Positions 9,410 to 20,640 of a DNA stretch of 64,000 nucleotides are shown here, in pieces (the first letter of the stretch is position 1; the number at the start of each line of letters is the position of its first letter). The translations under genes and the position numbers were made by a program. The stretch is from Talpa occidentalis (taxonomy: Eukaryota; Chordata; Mammalia; Eulipotyphla; Talpidae), in contig NW_023605305.1 of NCBI RefSeq assembly GCF_014898055.3, forward strand, positions 117,254,234 through 117,318,233, given 5' to 3'. Under the pieces are notes generated by a model. The model was given only the letters and a program-made list of their open reading frames with translations, did no database searches and had not been told where the DNA came from.

Positions 9410-12400
9410 AATTTATATATTTTTACATTATATTGTTCATTTTTAAACAATATTTGCTTCCCCACCCTCAGGTGTAGTCCCCATAGAATTTCTTTCACCA
9501 GTGCACCCATGCACCATCACCTCAGTCCCCTGTGCTCCTTCCTCCCTCCCTCTGATCCCTCTTCCTCCTCCTCCCCTGCAGGATGTCTCTGACTTATGAT
9601 TGTCTGTTTTTGTTTATTTGTGTTTTGTACTGTTATTATTTTTTGACACTCATGTCTTATGTGGTTCCCCTATATACCTCCTATAAGTGAAACCATGTGA
9701 TAAGTTTCTTTTTCCTTCTGGCTTATTTCACTGAGCATAATTCCTTCTAGCTCCATCCACATTGCTGTGAGTGGCATGAATTTATCTTTTTTGATTGCTG
9801 AATAATATTCCATTGTGTATATGTACCACATCTTCTTGCCCCATCCATCTATTTTTGGGTATTTGGGTTGTTCCAGGTTTTACCTATTGTAAATAGTGCT
9901 GCAGTAAACATAGGGGAACAGGTGCTCTTTTGAATGAATGTTTTTGTGTCCTTTGGGAAGATCCCTGGGAGTGGAATTGCCAGGTCATATGGTAGCTCCA
10001 TTTTTAGTAGACTGAGGAAGCTCCAGGCAGCTTTCCACAGTGGTTGGACCAGTTTGCACTCCCACCAGCAATGTAGGAGAGTTCCTTTTTCACCACATCC
10101 TCGCCAACATTTGTTGTTGTTTGTTTTTTTGATATGTGCCATTCTTACTGGTATAAGGTGGTGTCTCAGTGTGGTTTTGATTTGCATTTCCCTGATTATA
10201 AGGGATGTTGAACATTTTTTCATATGTCTGTTGGCCATTTGCATTTCCTCTTTGGAGAAATGTCTTTTGAGTTCTATGCCCATTTCTTGACTGGATTGTT
10301 TACTTTGTTTTTGTTGATTTGTGTGAGTTCTTTGTATATCTTTGTGACCAGTCCCTTATCAGTTGAATGGAGTGCAAAGATTTTTTCCCAATCAGTGGGG
10401 TATCTCTCTGTTTTGTCTAATGTCTCTTTGGCTGTACAGAAGCTTTTCAGTTTGATGTAATCCCAGGTGTTTATCTTTGCCTTCACTTTCGCTGCTTTGG
10501 GTGATAAAGAAGTTAAAAGTCTTTAAAGATGTTTAAAGATGGTAAAGTCTTTAAAGATGTTTCTGAGATGTCTGTCTTGCAGTGTTTTATCTGTATTTTC
10601 TTCTATTTCTTTCATGGTTTCAGGTCTTATGTCCAGTTCTTTTATCTGTTTTGAGTTGATTTTTGTGCACGGTGAGAGGTGTGGTCTAGTTTCATTTTTT
10701 TTGCCTGTGGAGATCCAGTTTTACCAGCACCGTTTATTGAACAAACTGTCCATGTTCCATTGCATATTCTTTGCTCCTTTGTCAAAGATTAGTTGTCCAT
10801 AAAGGTGTGGCTATATTTCGGGGCTCTCTCTTTGATTCCATTGGCCTGTGTGTCTGTTTTTGTTCCAATACCAAACTGTTTTAATTATTATGACTCTGTA
10901 GTATAGCTTGAAGTTTGGAAGTGTGATACCTCCTTTCTCCTTTGTTTTCATCAGTAGGGCTTTGGGTATTTGTGGTTTTTTGTGGTTCCATATGAATTTC
11001 AACAGTATTTGTTCTATTTCTTTGAAGAATGTCATTGAGTTTTTTATTGGAATAGCGTTGAATCTGTATATTGCTTTTGATAGGATGGCCATTTTAATAA
11101 TGCTGATTCTTCCAATCCACGAGCAGGGGATGTCTTTCCATTTCTTTGTGTCTTCTTCAATTTCTTTTGACAGTGTTTTATAATTTTCTTTGTATAGGTC
11201 TTTCACCTCTTTTGTAGATTTATTCCTAAGTATTTTATTTTTTTTGTTTCAGTTATAAAAGGGATGGTTTTCTTGATTTCTTCTTCTTCTGATTGATTGT
11301 TTGTGTATAGAAAGGCTACTGATTTTTGTGTGTTGACTTTATATCCTGCTGCTTTACTGAACTGGTTGATTATTTTGAGTAGTTTTTCTGTGGTGTTTTT
11401 AGGGTTCTCGATGTATATTATCATATCATTTGCAAATAGTGATAGTTTCACTTCTTCTTTCCCTATTTGGATTCCTTGTATGTCCTTCTCTTCTCTTATT
11501 GCCCTGGCTAGGACCTCCAGTATATTGCAGTGGTGAGAGAGGACATTCCTTGTTTTGTTCCTGATCTTAAAGGAAAGGCCTTCAGCTTTCGCCATTGAGA
11601 ATAATGTTGGCAGTGGGTTTGTCGTATATGGCTTTATCACGTTAAGGTATGTTCCTTCTGTCCCAAGTATTTCAAGGGCCTTCCTCTAAATGGATATTGG
11701 ACTTTGTAGAATGCTTTCTCAGCATCTATTGATGTGATTGTATGGTTTTTCTTTTTCTTTTTGTTGATGTGTTGGATTACACGTATTGATTTTTGTATGT
11801 TGAACCATCCTTGTGCCCCTGGGATGAATCCCACTTGATCGTGGTGTACTATCCCTTTGATGCACTGTTGGATTCTGTTGGCAAGGATTTTATTGAGGAT
11901 TTTTGCATCAGTGTTCATTAGGGAGATTGGCCTGTGATTTTCTTTTTTCGTGCTGTCTTTGTTTGGCTTTGGTATTAGTGTAATGTTGGCTTTGTGGAAC
12001 ATATTTGGTAGCATTCCTTCTTTTTCAATTTTTGGAAAGCATGTGTTGGATAGACACTAAATCACTGCTGAACATTTAGTAGAATTCATTTGTGAAGCCG
12101 TCTGGGCCTGGGCTTTTGTTTTTGGGGAGTGCTTTGATTACTGCCTCAATTGGTTCTATTTCTTCTTTGTCCAGCTTTGGATGATTATATCATTCTAGGA
12201 ATTTGTCCATTTCTTCTAGGTTGTTGAATTTGTTTGCATATAAGTGTTCATAGTAATCTCTGATTATTCTTTTGATTTCTACTGAGTCTGTTGTGATTTC
12301 TCCTCTCTCATTTGTAATCCTATTTATATGTGTTTTCTCCCTTTTTTTTGTGAGCCTGGTTAGAGGTTTGTCTTTTAATTTTTTTCAAGAAACCAACTTT

Positions 12401-13434
12401 TGGTTGCATTGATCTTTTGGATTGTTTTTTTAATTTCCAGTGTGTTTTTTTCTGCTCTGATTTTTATTGTTTCCTTTCTTCTATTGGCTTTGAAATGTGA
12501 GATTAGGTTGTTTCTTTGAGTTCTTTCTTGGTTGTTGATGTGAGCCTGTATTGCTATATATTTTCCTCTTAATTACTGCTTTTGCTGCATCCCATACCTC
12601 CTGGAAAGTGGTGTCCTCCTTGTCATTCAACTCAAAGTATTTTTTAATTTCTTCTTTGAGCTCCTCATTAGTCCAGTGGTCTTCCAGTAGTGTGAATTTC
12701 AATCTCCATGATGTGGGAGGGTTCCTTGTTTTCTTTTCATGATTTATTTCTAACTTGATGCCTTTATGATCGGAGAAGATAGTTGGAATGATTTTGATCT
12801 TCATGTATCTGTTGATGTTTGTCTTGTGGCCCAGTATATGATTGATTCTGGAGAATGATCCATGCACCCTTGAGAAAAATGTGTACTCAGATTTTTTTGG
12901 GGAGCAGTGTCCTATAGATGTCTGTTAAATCTGTGAGTTCTATGTATTTATTTAGGGCTCTAGTGTGTTTGTTTATTTTTTGTCTCATTGATCTGTTCCC
13001 TGGTGAGAGTGGGGTGTTGAAGTCTCCTACTATATATGCATTTTCTTTAATATCTGTTTTCAGAGCTGATAATAATCATCTAATATATTTTTGTGCTTGT
13101 TCATTTGGTGAGTATATGTTGATGAGTGTTACATCTTCCTGATGTATTGTCCCCTTGATCATAATGTAGTGTCTGTCTATGTCTCTTTTTACCTTTTTTA
13201 ATTTGAAATCTATTTCACTTGGTATAAGTATAGCTGTTCCTGCCTTCTTTTTTGGTCCATTTGCTTGTAGTATTGTTTTCCAATCTTTTACTTTCATTCT
13301 ATGTTTATCTTTTATAGTTAAATGTGTTTCTTGGAGACAGCAGAAGGTTGACTTTTGGATTTTAATCCAACCTGCTACTCTGTGTCTTTCTATTGATGAG
13401 TTTAATCCATTTAAATTTAGAATTAATATTGAGG
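9410..13434 (-). mobile_element. L1, ORF2 and 3'UTR, minus strand (decayed)
   Basis: From right to left this reads ORF2 from about residue 9 to its end, then the 3'UTR ending near 9410. Recognisable minus-strand parts are the endonuclease (13076-13297, QANGPKKKAGTAILIPS), the RT (11637-12014, [19 protein letters not shown], and 11203-11640 with the [14 protein letters not shown] region, where the catalytic FADD has become FAND) and the C-terminal Cys-rich domain (9849-10283). Frameshifts and stops break it into many pieces, so it cannot be active. At 13434 it abuts, head to head, a plus-strand L1 5' end. Confidence 0.85.
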
Positions 13435-14906
13435 GGGAGTGATCAACATGATGGTGTGGAAAGGCTGCGAATAAGTCCTCCCATAAAAAGAAAAAGTTAA
13501 CAGGGAGGTCCCTGTGAGAACTGGGACATGGAAGATAAACAGGCGTCTCTGGCTAACTGCCCGAAGAAGAAAGTTGCCATAAAAGAGGACTAGAAGGGAG
13601 GAAATCTCAGAACCCTGCTACCCTCCCCCACCCACAAAGTCAGCAACAGAAAGGAGGTTAAAAAAAAAAAAACCAACCAACAAGAACAAACTATACATCA
13701 AGCGGGACTGTGAGTGGAAAGGAACTATTTCAAGCACTGCACCCTGTGAACTGGAACTGTGGAGAACGGTGCAGTAATTGCTACGGAGGTGAGCGAATGG
13801 CTCCAGGTGCCATTAGAGGAAAACAAGGACTCCATGGAGACCTACAGATAGCCCAAGGCCAGCCGGTAAGCTTGTGCGGAAAAGCAGCGCTCGAAAAACA
13901 TACGCAGATTGGGAATCATGGCTGCCCAGGTCCTGGTGCCTGCAACCTAGGCTTGCCTGGAGATGCATGGGGGCCCTCATTGAGGTAAATGTCCCTCATT
14001 GACTAATCAGAAACCAGGTGCCCGGACATGGGAGCGGGGTGCAAAAGGCACCATTTCTGCAGACACTGAACTGGGCTACAGCCTACATCCTGGATGGGAG
14101 GGCTTCAGAACTGAGACCGAGGGCATGAAATTCGGGGTGTGGGATCCCCATGACAGTGGGGCACAGGGCAGACACAGCACCTGCACACCGTTGAGGCACT
14201 CCACGCCACTCCCACTCTATTCCCCTGGACCCATGGGAAAAAAATAGCTCTGGAAGGACACTAGGAAAGATCTCTGGCTCTTCCTAGTGACCAGAAAAAA
14301 ATCACCAACATCCTGATAGTTGGAAACCAGGGATTCCCAAAGCACCCTCAGGCTCTGAGAGAGGGTGGGCCACGCAAATGGGGATAAGGAGGAAAATAAG
14401 GCGTGGAGCAAGACCCCATCCTGGAACTGAGAGTCAGGTGCAGGATCCAGGGCGTGGGATGCGCCATAGCAGTGGGCACTGCACAGGGTGACAGCCAGTG
14501 TTTTGGATCTGATAGCCCTGGTACTGAAAACTAGAGAGGAGAATTCAGGGCACGGGATCCATACAGCTGCGGGCACAGCACTGGGTGAACATGGGGCAGA
14601 CACAGCACCCAGCTGGAATAAGAGCCCCTGTTTTGAGGTGCTCCTCTCTGCCCCCTCTGTTTCTCAGAGAACCACTGGGAAAAAGCACAGGTCAGCAAGT
14701 ACGGGTCTCTGGCACCACTTCACAACCAGAACAAAACCACCAACTAGCTGATTTCCTGTTGGAACTGAGTAAATACAGAGGGAGGGAACTGTAAGGGACA
14801 GTGCCCAGCAACACAGCATCAACACCCTGCTGGAGTTTTTGTCTACCAGTGCTGGTCTCAGTCTGGTAAACAGTTTCCGACACACCTAAAGGAGCACTCC
14901 AAAGAG
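13435..14906 (+). mobile_element. L1 5'UTR, plus strand
   Basis: It starts GGGGAGTGATCAACATGATGG, which looks like a genuine full-length L1 5' end, and runs about 1.47 kb to ORF1. It aligns throughout with the 5'UTRs at 44533-45999, at 19636-20640, and with the reverse complement of 16161-17450. Compared with the last, many CpGs here have decayed (CACC or TGCC for CGCC). It is the sense promoter region of the element carrying ORF1 at 14907. Confidence 0.85.
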
Positions 14907-15923
14907 ATGCCCACCAACACCAGTGGCACAGCACCCCAACACATAGAACTAATTAGAAAGCAAACAACATGGAGAAGAAAAATTATAAATAATGAAGTAA
15001 TCCCACAGGAAGACACACCACAAAAAGAAATACAGCCACCAGAGCTCAACAATGACATGAAGAAACTTCTCAGTCTATCAGATAGAGAATTAGTGATCAT
15101 CATGATTAAAAAGCAGAAAGAAAATGAAAAGGAAAAAAATGATTTGAGACAAATAACCACTGAACTGAAGAATGAAATAGAGACCCTACGAAAGAAAAGA
15201 AAAGAAACTCAGGAGATTAAAAGATTACTAGAGGAGATAAAGAACTCTGGGAAAAGCAATGAAAACAGAATCGATGAAATGGAAGAACGGAACAGTCCTA
15301 TTGAAGGTACAGAAATAAAAAGAGCCAAAAGAGAAAAGGAGAGGGAAGTGCAAATGAAGCAGTATGAGGAGACTCTTAGACAATTATCAGACTCCATGAA
15401 GAGAGGAAATGTAAGAGTTAAAGGTATTCCAGAAGGTGAGGAGAGAGACAAAGAAACTGAGAAATTATTCAAGGAGATAATTGAAGAAAACTTCCCAAGC
15501 ATGAAAAAGGAGACGAATATAGACATACAAGAAGTGAGAAGAACTCTCAGTTACCACAATGAAAAGAAAACTGCAGCAAGACACCCAATAGTAAAGCTTG
15601 CTAGAGTCCAAGACAAGGAAAACATAATGAAACTGGCAAGGGGGAAGAAACAGATAACTTATAAGGGAAAACCGATCAGGTTAACTTCAGACTTCTCTGA
15701 AGAAACATTACGGGCAAGAAGAGAATGGAGTAACATCTTCAGCAAATTTCAAGACAGCAAATGTCAACCAAGAATACTTTACCCTGCAAAGCTCTCCTTC
15801 CTCTACGAGGAAAAAATATGGACCTTCCCAGACAAACAGAAACTCCAGAAATTCATCACAACTAAACCCCCACTGCAAAAAATTCTACAAGAATTCCTAA
15901 AGCCAAAACCAACAGAGGAATAG
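14907..15923 (+). CDS. L1 ORF1p (RNA-binding retrotransposon protein), intact frame
   Basis: This is a 338-residue uninterrupted frame, the usual length for mammalian L1 ORF1p, which forms a coiled-coil trimer that coats L1 RNA in the cytoplasm. Order: a basic N-terminal stretch, a Lys/Glu-rich coiled coil (about 40-165), an RRM domain beginning at NVRVKGIPEGEE (near 170) with RHPIVKLARVQDKE as its second core strand, then a C-terminal domain with KGKPIRLTSDFSEETLRARREW and QPRILYPAKLSF. All are typical of the family. ORF2 behind it is cut off after about 85 codons, so the element is not autonomous. The duplicate at 46000-47012 has three small deletions. This is a repeat-derived frame, not a host gene. 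Confidence 0.85.
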   Translation: MPTNTSGTAPQHIELIRKQTTWRRKIINNEVIPQEDTPQKEIQPPELNNDMKKLLSLSDRELVIIMIKKQKENEKEKNDLRQITTELKNEIETLRKKRKETQEIKRLLEEIKNSGKSNENRIDEMEERNSPIEGTEIKRAKREKEREVQMKQYEETLRQLSDSMKRGNVRVKGIPEGEERDKETEKLFKEIIEENFPSMKKETNIDIQEVRRTLSYHNEKKTAARHPIVKLARVQDKENIMKLARGKKQITYKGKPIRLTSDFSEETLRARREWSNIFSKFQDSKCQPRILYPAKLSFLYEEKIWTFPDKQKLQKFITTKPPLQKILQEFLKPKPTEE

Positions 15924-16160
15924 AGCAAGGAATAAAATCACAAAAAAAGACAAACAAAATGGCAAACACAGATGCCAGCATATCAATATTAACTAAATGT
16001 AAATGGGTTAAACTCATCAATAAAAAGACACAGAGTAGCAGGCTGGATTAAAAAACAAAATCCAACCTGCTGTCTCCAGGAAACACATTAACCACAAAAG
16101 ATAAACACAGACTGAAAGTAGAAGGTTGGGAAACAATAGACCGACAAAGAAGGCAGGTGA
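15924..16160 (+). pseudogene. L1 ORF2 start, truncated
   Basis: It begins ATGGCAAACACAGATGCCAG near 15958 and encodes the first part of the ORF2 endonuclease (conceptually SSIKRHRVAGWIKKQNPT), with a small deletion making CTAAATG out of CTCTAAATG (the duplicate copy at 47080 keeps the longer form). After the region equivalent to GPKKKAG it ends abruptly at a head-to-head junction with a minus-strand L1 5' region. Confidence 0.8.
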
Positions 16161-17500
16161 CTGATTTTCTTTTTGTGGTGTGTCCTTCCCCTGCGGGCAT
16201 GCTTGGTTGTTTCTATTTTTCCTTCTTGCTGTTTGCTTTTTAATTAGTTCTATGTGTCGGGAGGTCGTGCCACTGGTGTTGGGGTGCCTCTCTCTGGATT
16301 GCGCCTTCGGGGTGTTGGACTCTGTTTACCAGTCAAGTCCAGCCCTTTTCGGCCAAAACGCCGCCGGGGTGTTGGTGCAGTGGCTGTGTTGCTGGGCATC
16401 TTCTCTTCCAGTCCCTCCCTCCGTGTTCGCCCTGCTCTCCTAGGGAAGCAGCTAGTTGGTGATTTTGCTCCGGCCACGAGGTGGCGCCAGAGACCGCTCC
16501 TCGCAGCCTGTGCTTTCCCCTGTGGTTCTCCGGGGCGGAGGGGCGACCTCAACAGGGCTGTCCTCACTCACGCTGCAGGCTGTGTCGACCCCATGTTCTC
16601 CGCGGCCAGTGCCTGCAGCTGTGTGGGTCCCGCGCCCTGAATTCTGAGCTCTAGTGCTCGGTTCCATGGCTCTCAGACCCAGACCGTTGATTGTCACCCT
16701 GCGCCGTGCCCACTGTACGGCTTGTCCATGCCCTGGACCCCACGCCCGCCTCGCAGTTCCGGAATGGGGTCTTGCGCCACGCCTCGTTTCTCGTGAAGCC
16801 CAATGTTGCGTGGCCCACCCCCTCGCAGAGCTGAGGGTGTTTTGGAACCCCCGGCTTCCACCCGTCACGAAGTCGGGGATTTTGTTCTGACCAGCAGGTG
16901 GCGCCGGAGAGCTTTCCTCGTGTCCCCCGAACTGTGCTTCCTCCCCTGGGGTCTCCGGGGAGCAGGGAGGGGTGGCTGTCGTGCCTCAGTGGCGTGGGGT
17001 GCTGTGTCTGTCCCTACCCTGTTGTCATGGGGATCCCAGCCCCGAGTTTCCTGCCCGCGGGCTCAGTTCCAAGCCCCCAGGTCCAGGACGCGGGCGCTGG
17101 CCCAGTCAGTGTCCGCGAAGTGGCGCCTTTGCACCCGCTCCTGTGCCCGGGCGCCTGGTTTCCGATGATCCGGTGAGGGTCCGTCCCCTCGGTGTCGCCC
17201 CCGTGGCTGCCGCAGCCCCAGGTCGCGGGGGCGGGACCCGGGCGGCCCCTGCCGGTGCGCTCTCGGGCGCGCGCTTCTCCGCAGGGCTCCGCCGGCCTGG
17301 GCGCCCCGCGGGTCTCGGGCGAGCCCTTCTCTCCTCCGATGGCTCCGGGCGAGTCCGCGGGCCTTGGACGCGCCGGGCCAGGGTGCCGGGGGTGCCGGAC
17401 CTGCAGCGGGCCCTTCCCGCCCCCGGATCTCTAGCTCGCTCTGGGTTTTGTTTTTGCATCTCCCCTTGCTGCTGGCCAGAGGGCGCGCCGGGCGGGTTCC
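16161..17500 (-). mobile_element. CpG-rich L1 5'UTR and ORF1 start, minus strand
   Basis: The reverse complement aligns, block by block, with the plus-strand L1 5'UTR at 13800-15050. Examples: GTCTCTGGCGCCACCTCGTG against GTCTCTGGCACCACTTCACA, and AGCACCAGTGGCAC and ACATAGAACTAATTA near the ORF1 start. It differs by being very rich in G, C and CpG, like a CpG island, and it is duplicated at 47246-48650. Long frames across it (for example 16972-17862 plus, 17063-17773 minus) are by-products of base composition. It may act as a bidirectional promoter-like island, which is untested. Confidence 0.75.
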
Positions 17501-17953
17501 GAGCTTTCCTGTCGCCTGGAGGGTCCTCGCAGCTTCCCGGGGCAGCCGGCCCGCGCCGTCCTCGGTCATCTTCCCCCGGATTCCCCCAGGGACCTGCGTG
17601 TTTCCTCCCTGGTTGTCGTCTTCGCGGGGGCTCCCCTGCTCCCGCCAGGTGGATCTGGGAGCCCGGTTTCTCCTGCAGTAGCTCTGGGGTGGCCTTGGAA
17701 GTCGGGGAGTCAGCGCCTCGCGCCTCCCCCGGGAGTCTGAGGCCTCCTGCTGTGCAGGCGGTGGTTGTTCCACGTGAGCTTCATCAGTGTTGGCCCATTT
17801 CTGTGAAGACTGTCATGAGACGTGCCCTGGAGTTGCGCAGAATCTGTACATTGCTTCGGTAGGAGCCCATTTTCTGGTGTTGGTTCTTCCAGTCCCTGAG
17901 CAGAGAGGACCTTTGCAGTTCTCGGTCTTCTCTACTCGGTGTTTTGTAGTTTT
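17500..17953 (-). mobile_element. GC-shifted L1 ORF2 piece (continuation of old host L1)
   Basis: On the plus strand the spacing of words such as TTTCTGTGAAGACTGTCATGAG, GAATCTGTACATTGCTTCGG and GTTCTTCCAGTCCCTGAGCA matches reverse-complement L1 RT sequence seen at 10980-11200 (TTTCTTTGAAGAATGTCATTGAG and so on). Many A/T bases have become G/C. The second copy continues further (to 49480) and becomes AT-rich. A deletion of about 480 bases shortens this copy at 17953. Confidence 0.65.
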
Positions 17954-18911
17954 CCTCTTAAATTTTTTAAAAATTAAAAATTTTATTTTTGCTTCTCTTC
18001 ATAGTGTACAATTTATGCCTCTTACCAGTGACAACAAATTATTTCATCTTTGTTCCCTTGTATATTATAATATTTTTACCTTGAAGCATTTTTTTCCAAT
18101 GTGGGCTTCATGTTGATTCTTTCTTACAGCTGCCATCTGTTTACTTGCCGTGATACCATGTTTTTGTTGTGTAATTCATCCATTTGATTCATGAGCATAT
18201 TGTTCATAGTTGCTTCAATTCCTTCTGTGATAATTGCAAATCTGTATACTGTCTGACTCTGCTTCTAATGCTAATGACCACCTTTGTAATTTTCTGTTAC
18301 ATGAGAGCGAAGGCCTTTATTGGGCCTTTGCAATTGTGTGGTCTTGAGCCTATTATCTTAGGAATAAATTTCAGGCATTCATAGGCTGTGTGTTCCCAAG
18401 AGTGACCTTCCAAATTACGTTTTCCCTTCCCATTCCTGAGGTGAGTGAGCAAAGTGTGTTGAGCTGTTGTTGGGGAAACATCCTTCTGGGCTAAGGCTCA
18501 GGTGAAGATTATTCTCCCAGAGTGTTTGCCTTTGCTTCAAAGAGAATGCTTTGTGCTCTTTCACACAGGCAGGAGGGAACCTTTCATCCCTCTTCATCTT
18601 GAGGACCTGGTGTGGCTCCTGGCCCCTGTCCAAATGTCCAAATGAATGAGTTTCCCTCCACCAGCCACGCACCTTCCTTGCCAAGACTGCAGTCACAGGG
18701 CTTTTCCCTTTCAGTGGGCCCACCTTCACCTTGCAGCATTTCCACCCCAGCTTGTGTGAATGGCCAAAAACCTGTGAAAGTATTTCTACAACATTACAAA
18801 TTAAAATGTGTAACATTTATTTTTATAGATAGTTTATTTTGAAACAGCTAGTGAAAAGTTGATGTATCTTTGGTTTGAAATTGATATTTGCTCCAGTTGA
18901 GCACATGTCAC

Positions 18912-19265
18912 TCACCCATGTGTATTCCCTGAGGCAGAGGCTGCACATACATGGGAGAGAGCTGTAATCAGTGCTTTGGGGTCATGAAGGATGGGGAGAT
19001 AATTGCTACACATTTGCCTCAGGGATTGAGTGCATTTGGTGACAGTGTCTCTGATGGCTGAGTGTGCAACAATACATTGACCTTGGGCTTTTGAGGCATT
19101 GGCTTCAAGGTATTTATCCTCTCGTTTGGGCAGGCTTTGTGAATCTGATCCTAGAAGAAGTTTGAAATGTATCAACAACACTTCATAAGCAGCATTTATT
19201 TTGTTCTTGTGAGTAATAGGGGTGTTTTTCTCTGGAAATGTGTGAAAAGGTGTGTTATGCTTCAA
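18912..19265 (-). other. Unidentified antisense open frame (117 codons), Y1
   Basis: An open frame on the minus strand, conserved in Y2 (32922-33152) and Y3 (50434-50703) with words such as KREDKYLEANASKAQGQC and CSNYLPILHDPKALITA. A broken homologue lies in X1 at 5050-5340. I do not recognise a family. It carries no signal peptide or membrane segment. It may be the remnant of a processed pseudogene captured in the ancestral OR unit; a live gene seems unlikely because the three copies start and end differently. Confidence 0.3.
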
Positions 19266-19620
19266 GGTGATTAATATATGATGCTCTCTCCTAGTGTATA
19301 TAATGGGAAACCTCAGAAATGCCCATCTATTAAAATTATTTGCACATCTATAAATTATTCACATTTTATTCCTTCAGAATAAGCAGTTTTGTTTATTTAA
19401 AATGGTATTTTTAAAAGGGAATTTCTGATTGAAGGTTGATAATCTGGTGTCATTTTATTTTCAAAGAGGTGCAATATGCTAACTCCAGGGTTCAGGGAAG
19501 CAGTCAATTTTATGTAAGAAAGACATGAACCTGTTAATATCCGCTGTCTCTCTCCATAGTTCAGTCTTAACCTGAAAGACATTTTGAACACTGGAGGAAC
19601 TTGACATGTTGCACTTAAGT

Positions 19621-19635
19621 AAAATTATATGAGCT
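19621..19635. repeat. Left target-site duplication of L1 at 19636
   Basis: AAAATTATATGAGCT, repeated exactly at 25715-25729. The uninterrupted site is present once in Y3 near 51161-51175. Confidence 0.95.
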
Positions 19636-20137
19636 GCCATTAGAGAAAAACAAAGACTTCCGGAGACCTACACACAGCCCCAGGCCAGCCGATAAGCTTG
19701 TGCAGGAAAAGATGCGCACTTGAAAAGCAAATGCGGATCGTGGCTGCCCAGGTCCCTGAGCCTGCGACCTATGCTTGCAGGGAGATGCGGGGGTGCCCTC
19801 ACTGAGGTGAATGTCCCTCCCTGAGTAATCAGAAACCAGGCGCCCAGACACTGGAGCAGGGTGCAAAAGGCGCCATTTCTGCGGATACTGAACTGGGCAA
19901 CAGCCCGCATCCTGGACCTGAGGGCTTTGGAACTGAGACCCGGGGCACAAAATTCGGGGTGTGGATTCTCCACGATGGTGGGGCACAAGGCAGACACAGC
20001 AGCCCAAATCCGTTGAGGTTTTTCCCACCACTACCACTCTGTTCCCCATTCCACGGGGTGAAACAAACAGCTCCCCAAGGACACTAGGAGAGATCTCTGG
20101 CGCCACCTAGCGACCAGAAAAAAATCACCAACGCCCC

Positions 20138-20640
20138 TTAGAACAGGGACCTTTCTTCAGAAAAGACTGCTTGAAACAGGCAGAAAGCTCCCGGAGGAGC
20201 CAGTGGTGAGCTGGGAAGTTTGCCCACGCCAGGCCCCTTCTGACCAGCAGTCCAAGCCCAGAGGGGGAGCGGGCACCCACGGACGGGGCAGACCGGACGC
20301 GCAGAAGAGTGTGCCCGAGACCAGGCACCCGGGGAGTGCGTCCTGCATCGCCATTTTAGAACAGGGACATTTCTCCAATAACGACTGCCTGAAACCAGCA
20401 GAAGGCTCCTGGAGGAGCCAGAGGGGAGCTGGGAATTTTGCCCATGCCAGGCTCCTTCTGGCCTGCAGTCCGAGCCCAGAGGGGGAGCGGGAACCCACCA
20501 CCAGGGCAGACCAGGCACGCTGGGGAGTGTGTCCCTACATAGCTATTTTAGAACAGGGACCTTTCTTCAGTAAAGACTGATTGAAACCGACAGATGGCTC
20601 CCAGAGGAGCTAGAAGGGAGCGGAGAAGTTCACCCAAGAT
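20138..20640 (+). repeat. Tandem monomers in L1 5'UTR
   Basis: Three head-to-tail units start with TTAGAACAGGGAC at 20138, 20356 and 20548 (about 218, 192 and 93 bases, the last partial). Each reads TTAGAACAGGGAC..., then an AAACC/GGCAG..., GAGGAGCCAG and GGGAGCGGG pattern. The other L1 5'UTRs in the window lack these units. Monomer arrays in the 5'UTR are known in rodent L1 promoters, so this may mark a distinct bat subfamily. Confidence 0.8.

Noticed and set aside
16972..17862. A 296-codon plus-strand frame and a 236-codon minus-strand frame (17063-17773)
   Set aside because: They lie in the CpG-rich L1 5'UTR tract. Open frames on both strands, Pro/Arg/Gly-rich text and lack of conservation with the second copy show they are compositional.
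18415..18816. A 133-codon minus-strand frame with a KAFSLKQRQTLWE stretch recalling zinc-finger linkers
   Set aside because: No C2H2 spacing is present, and the Y2 and Y3 copies are shorter and shifted.
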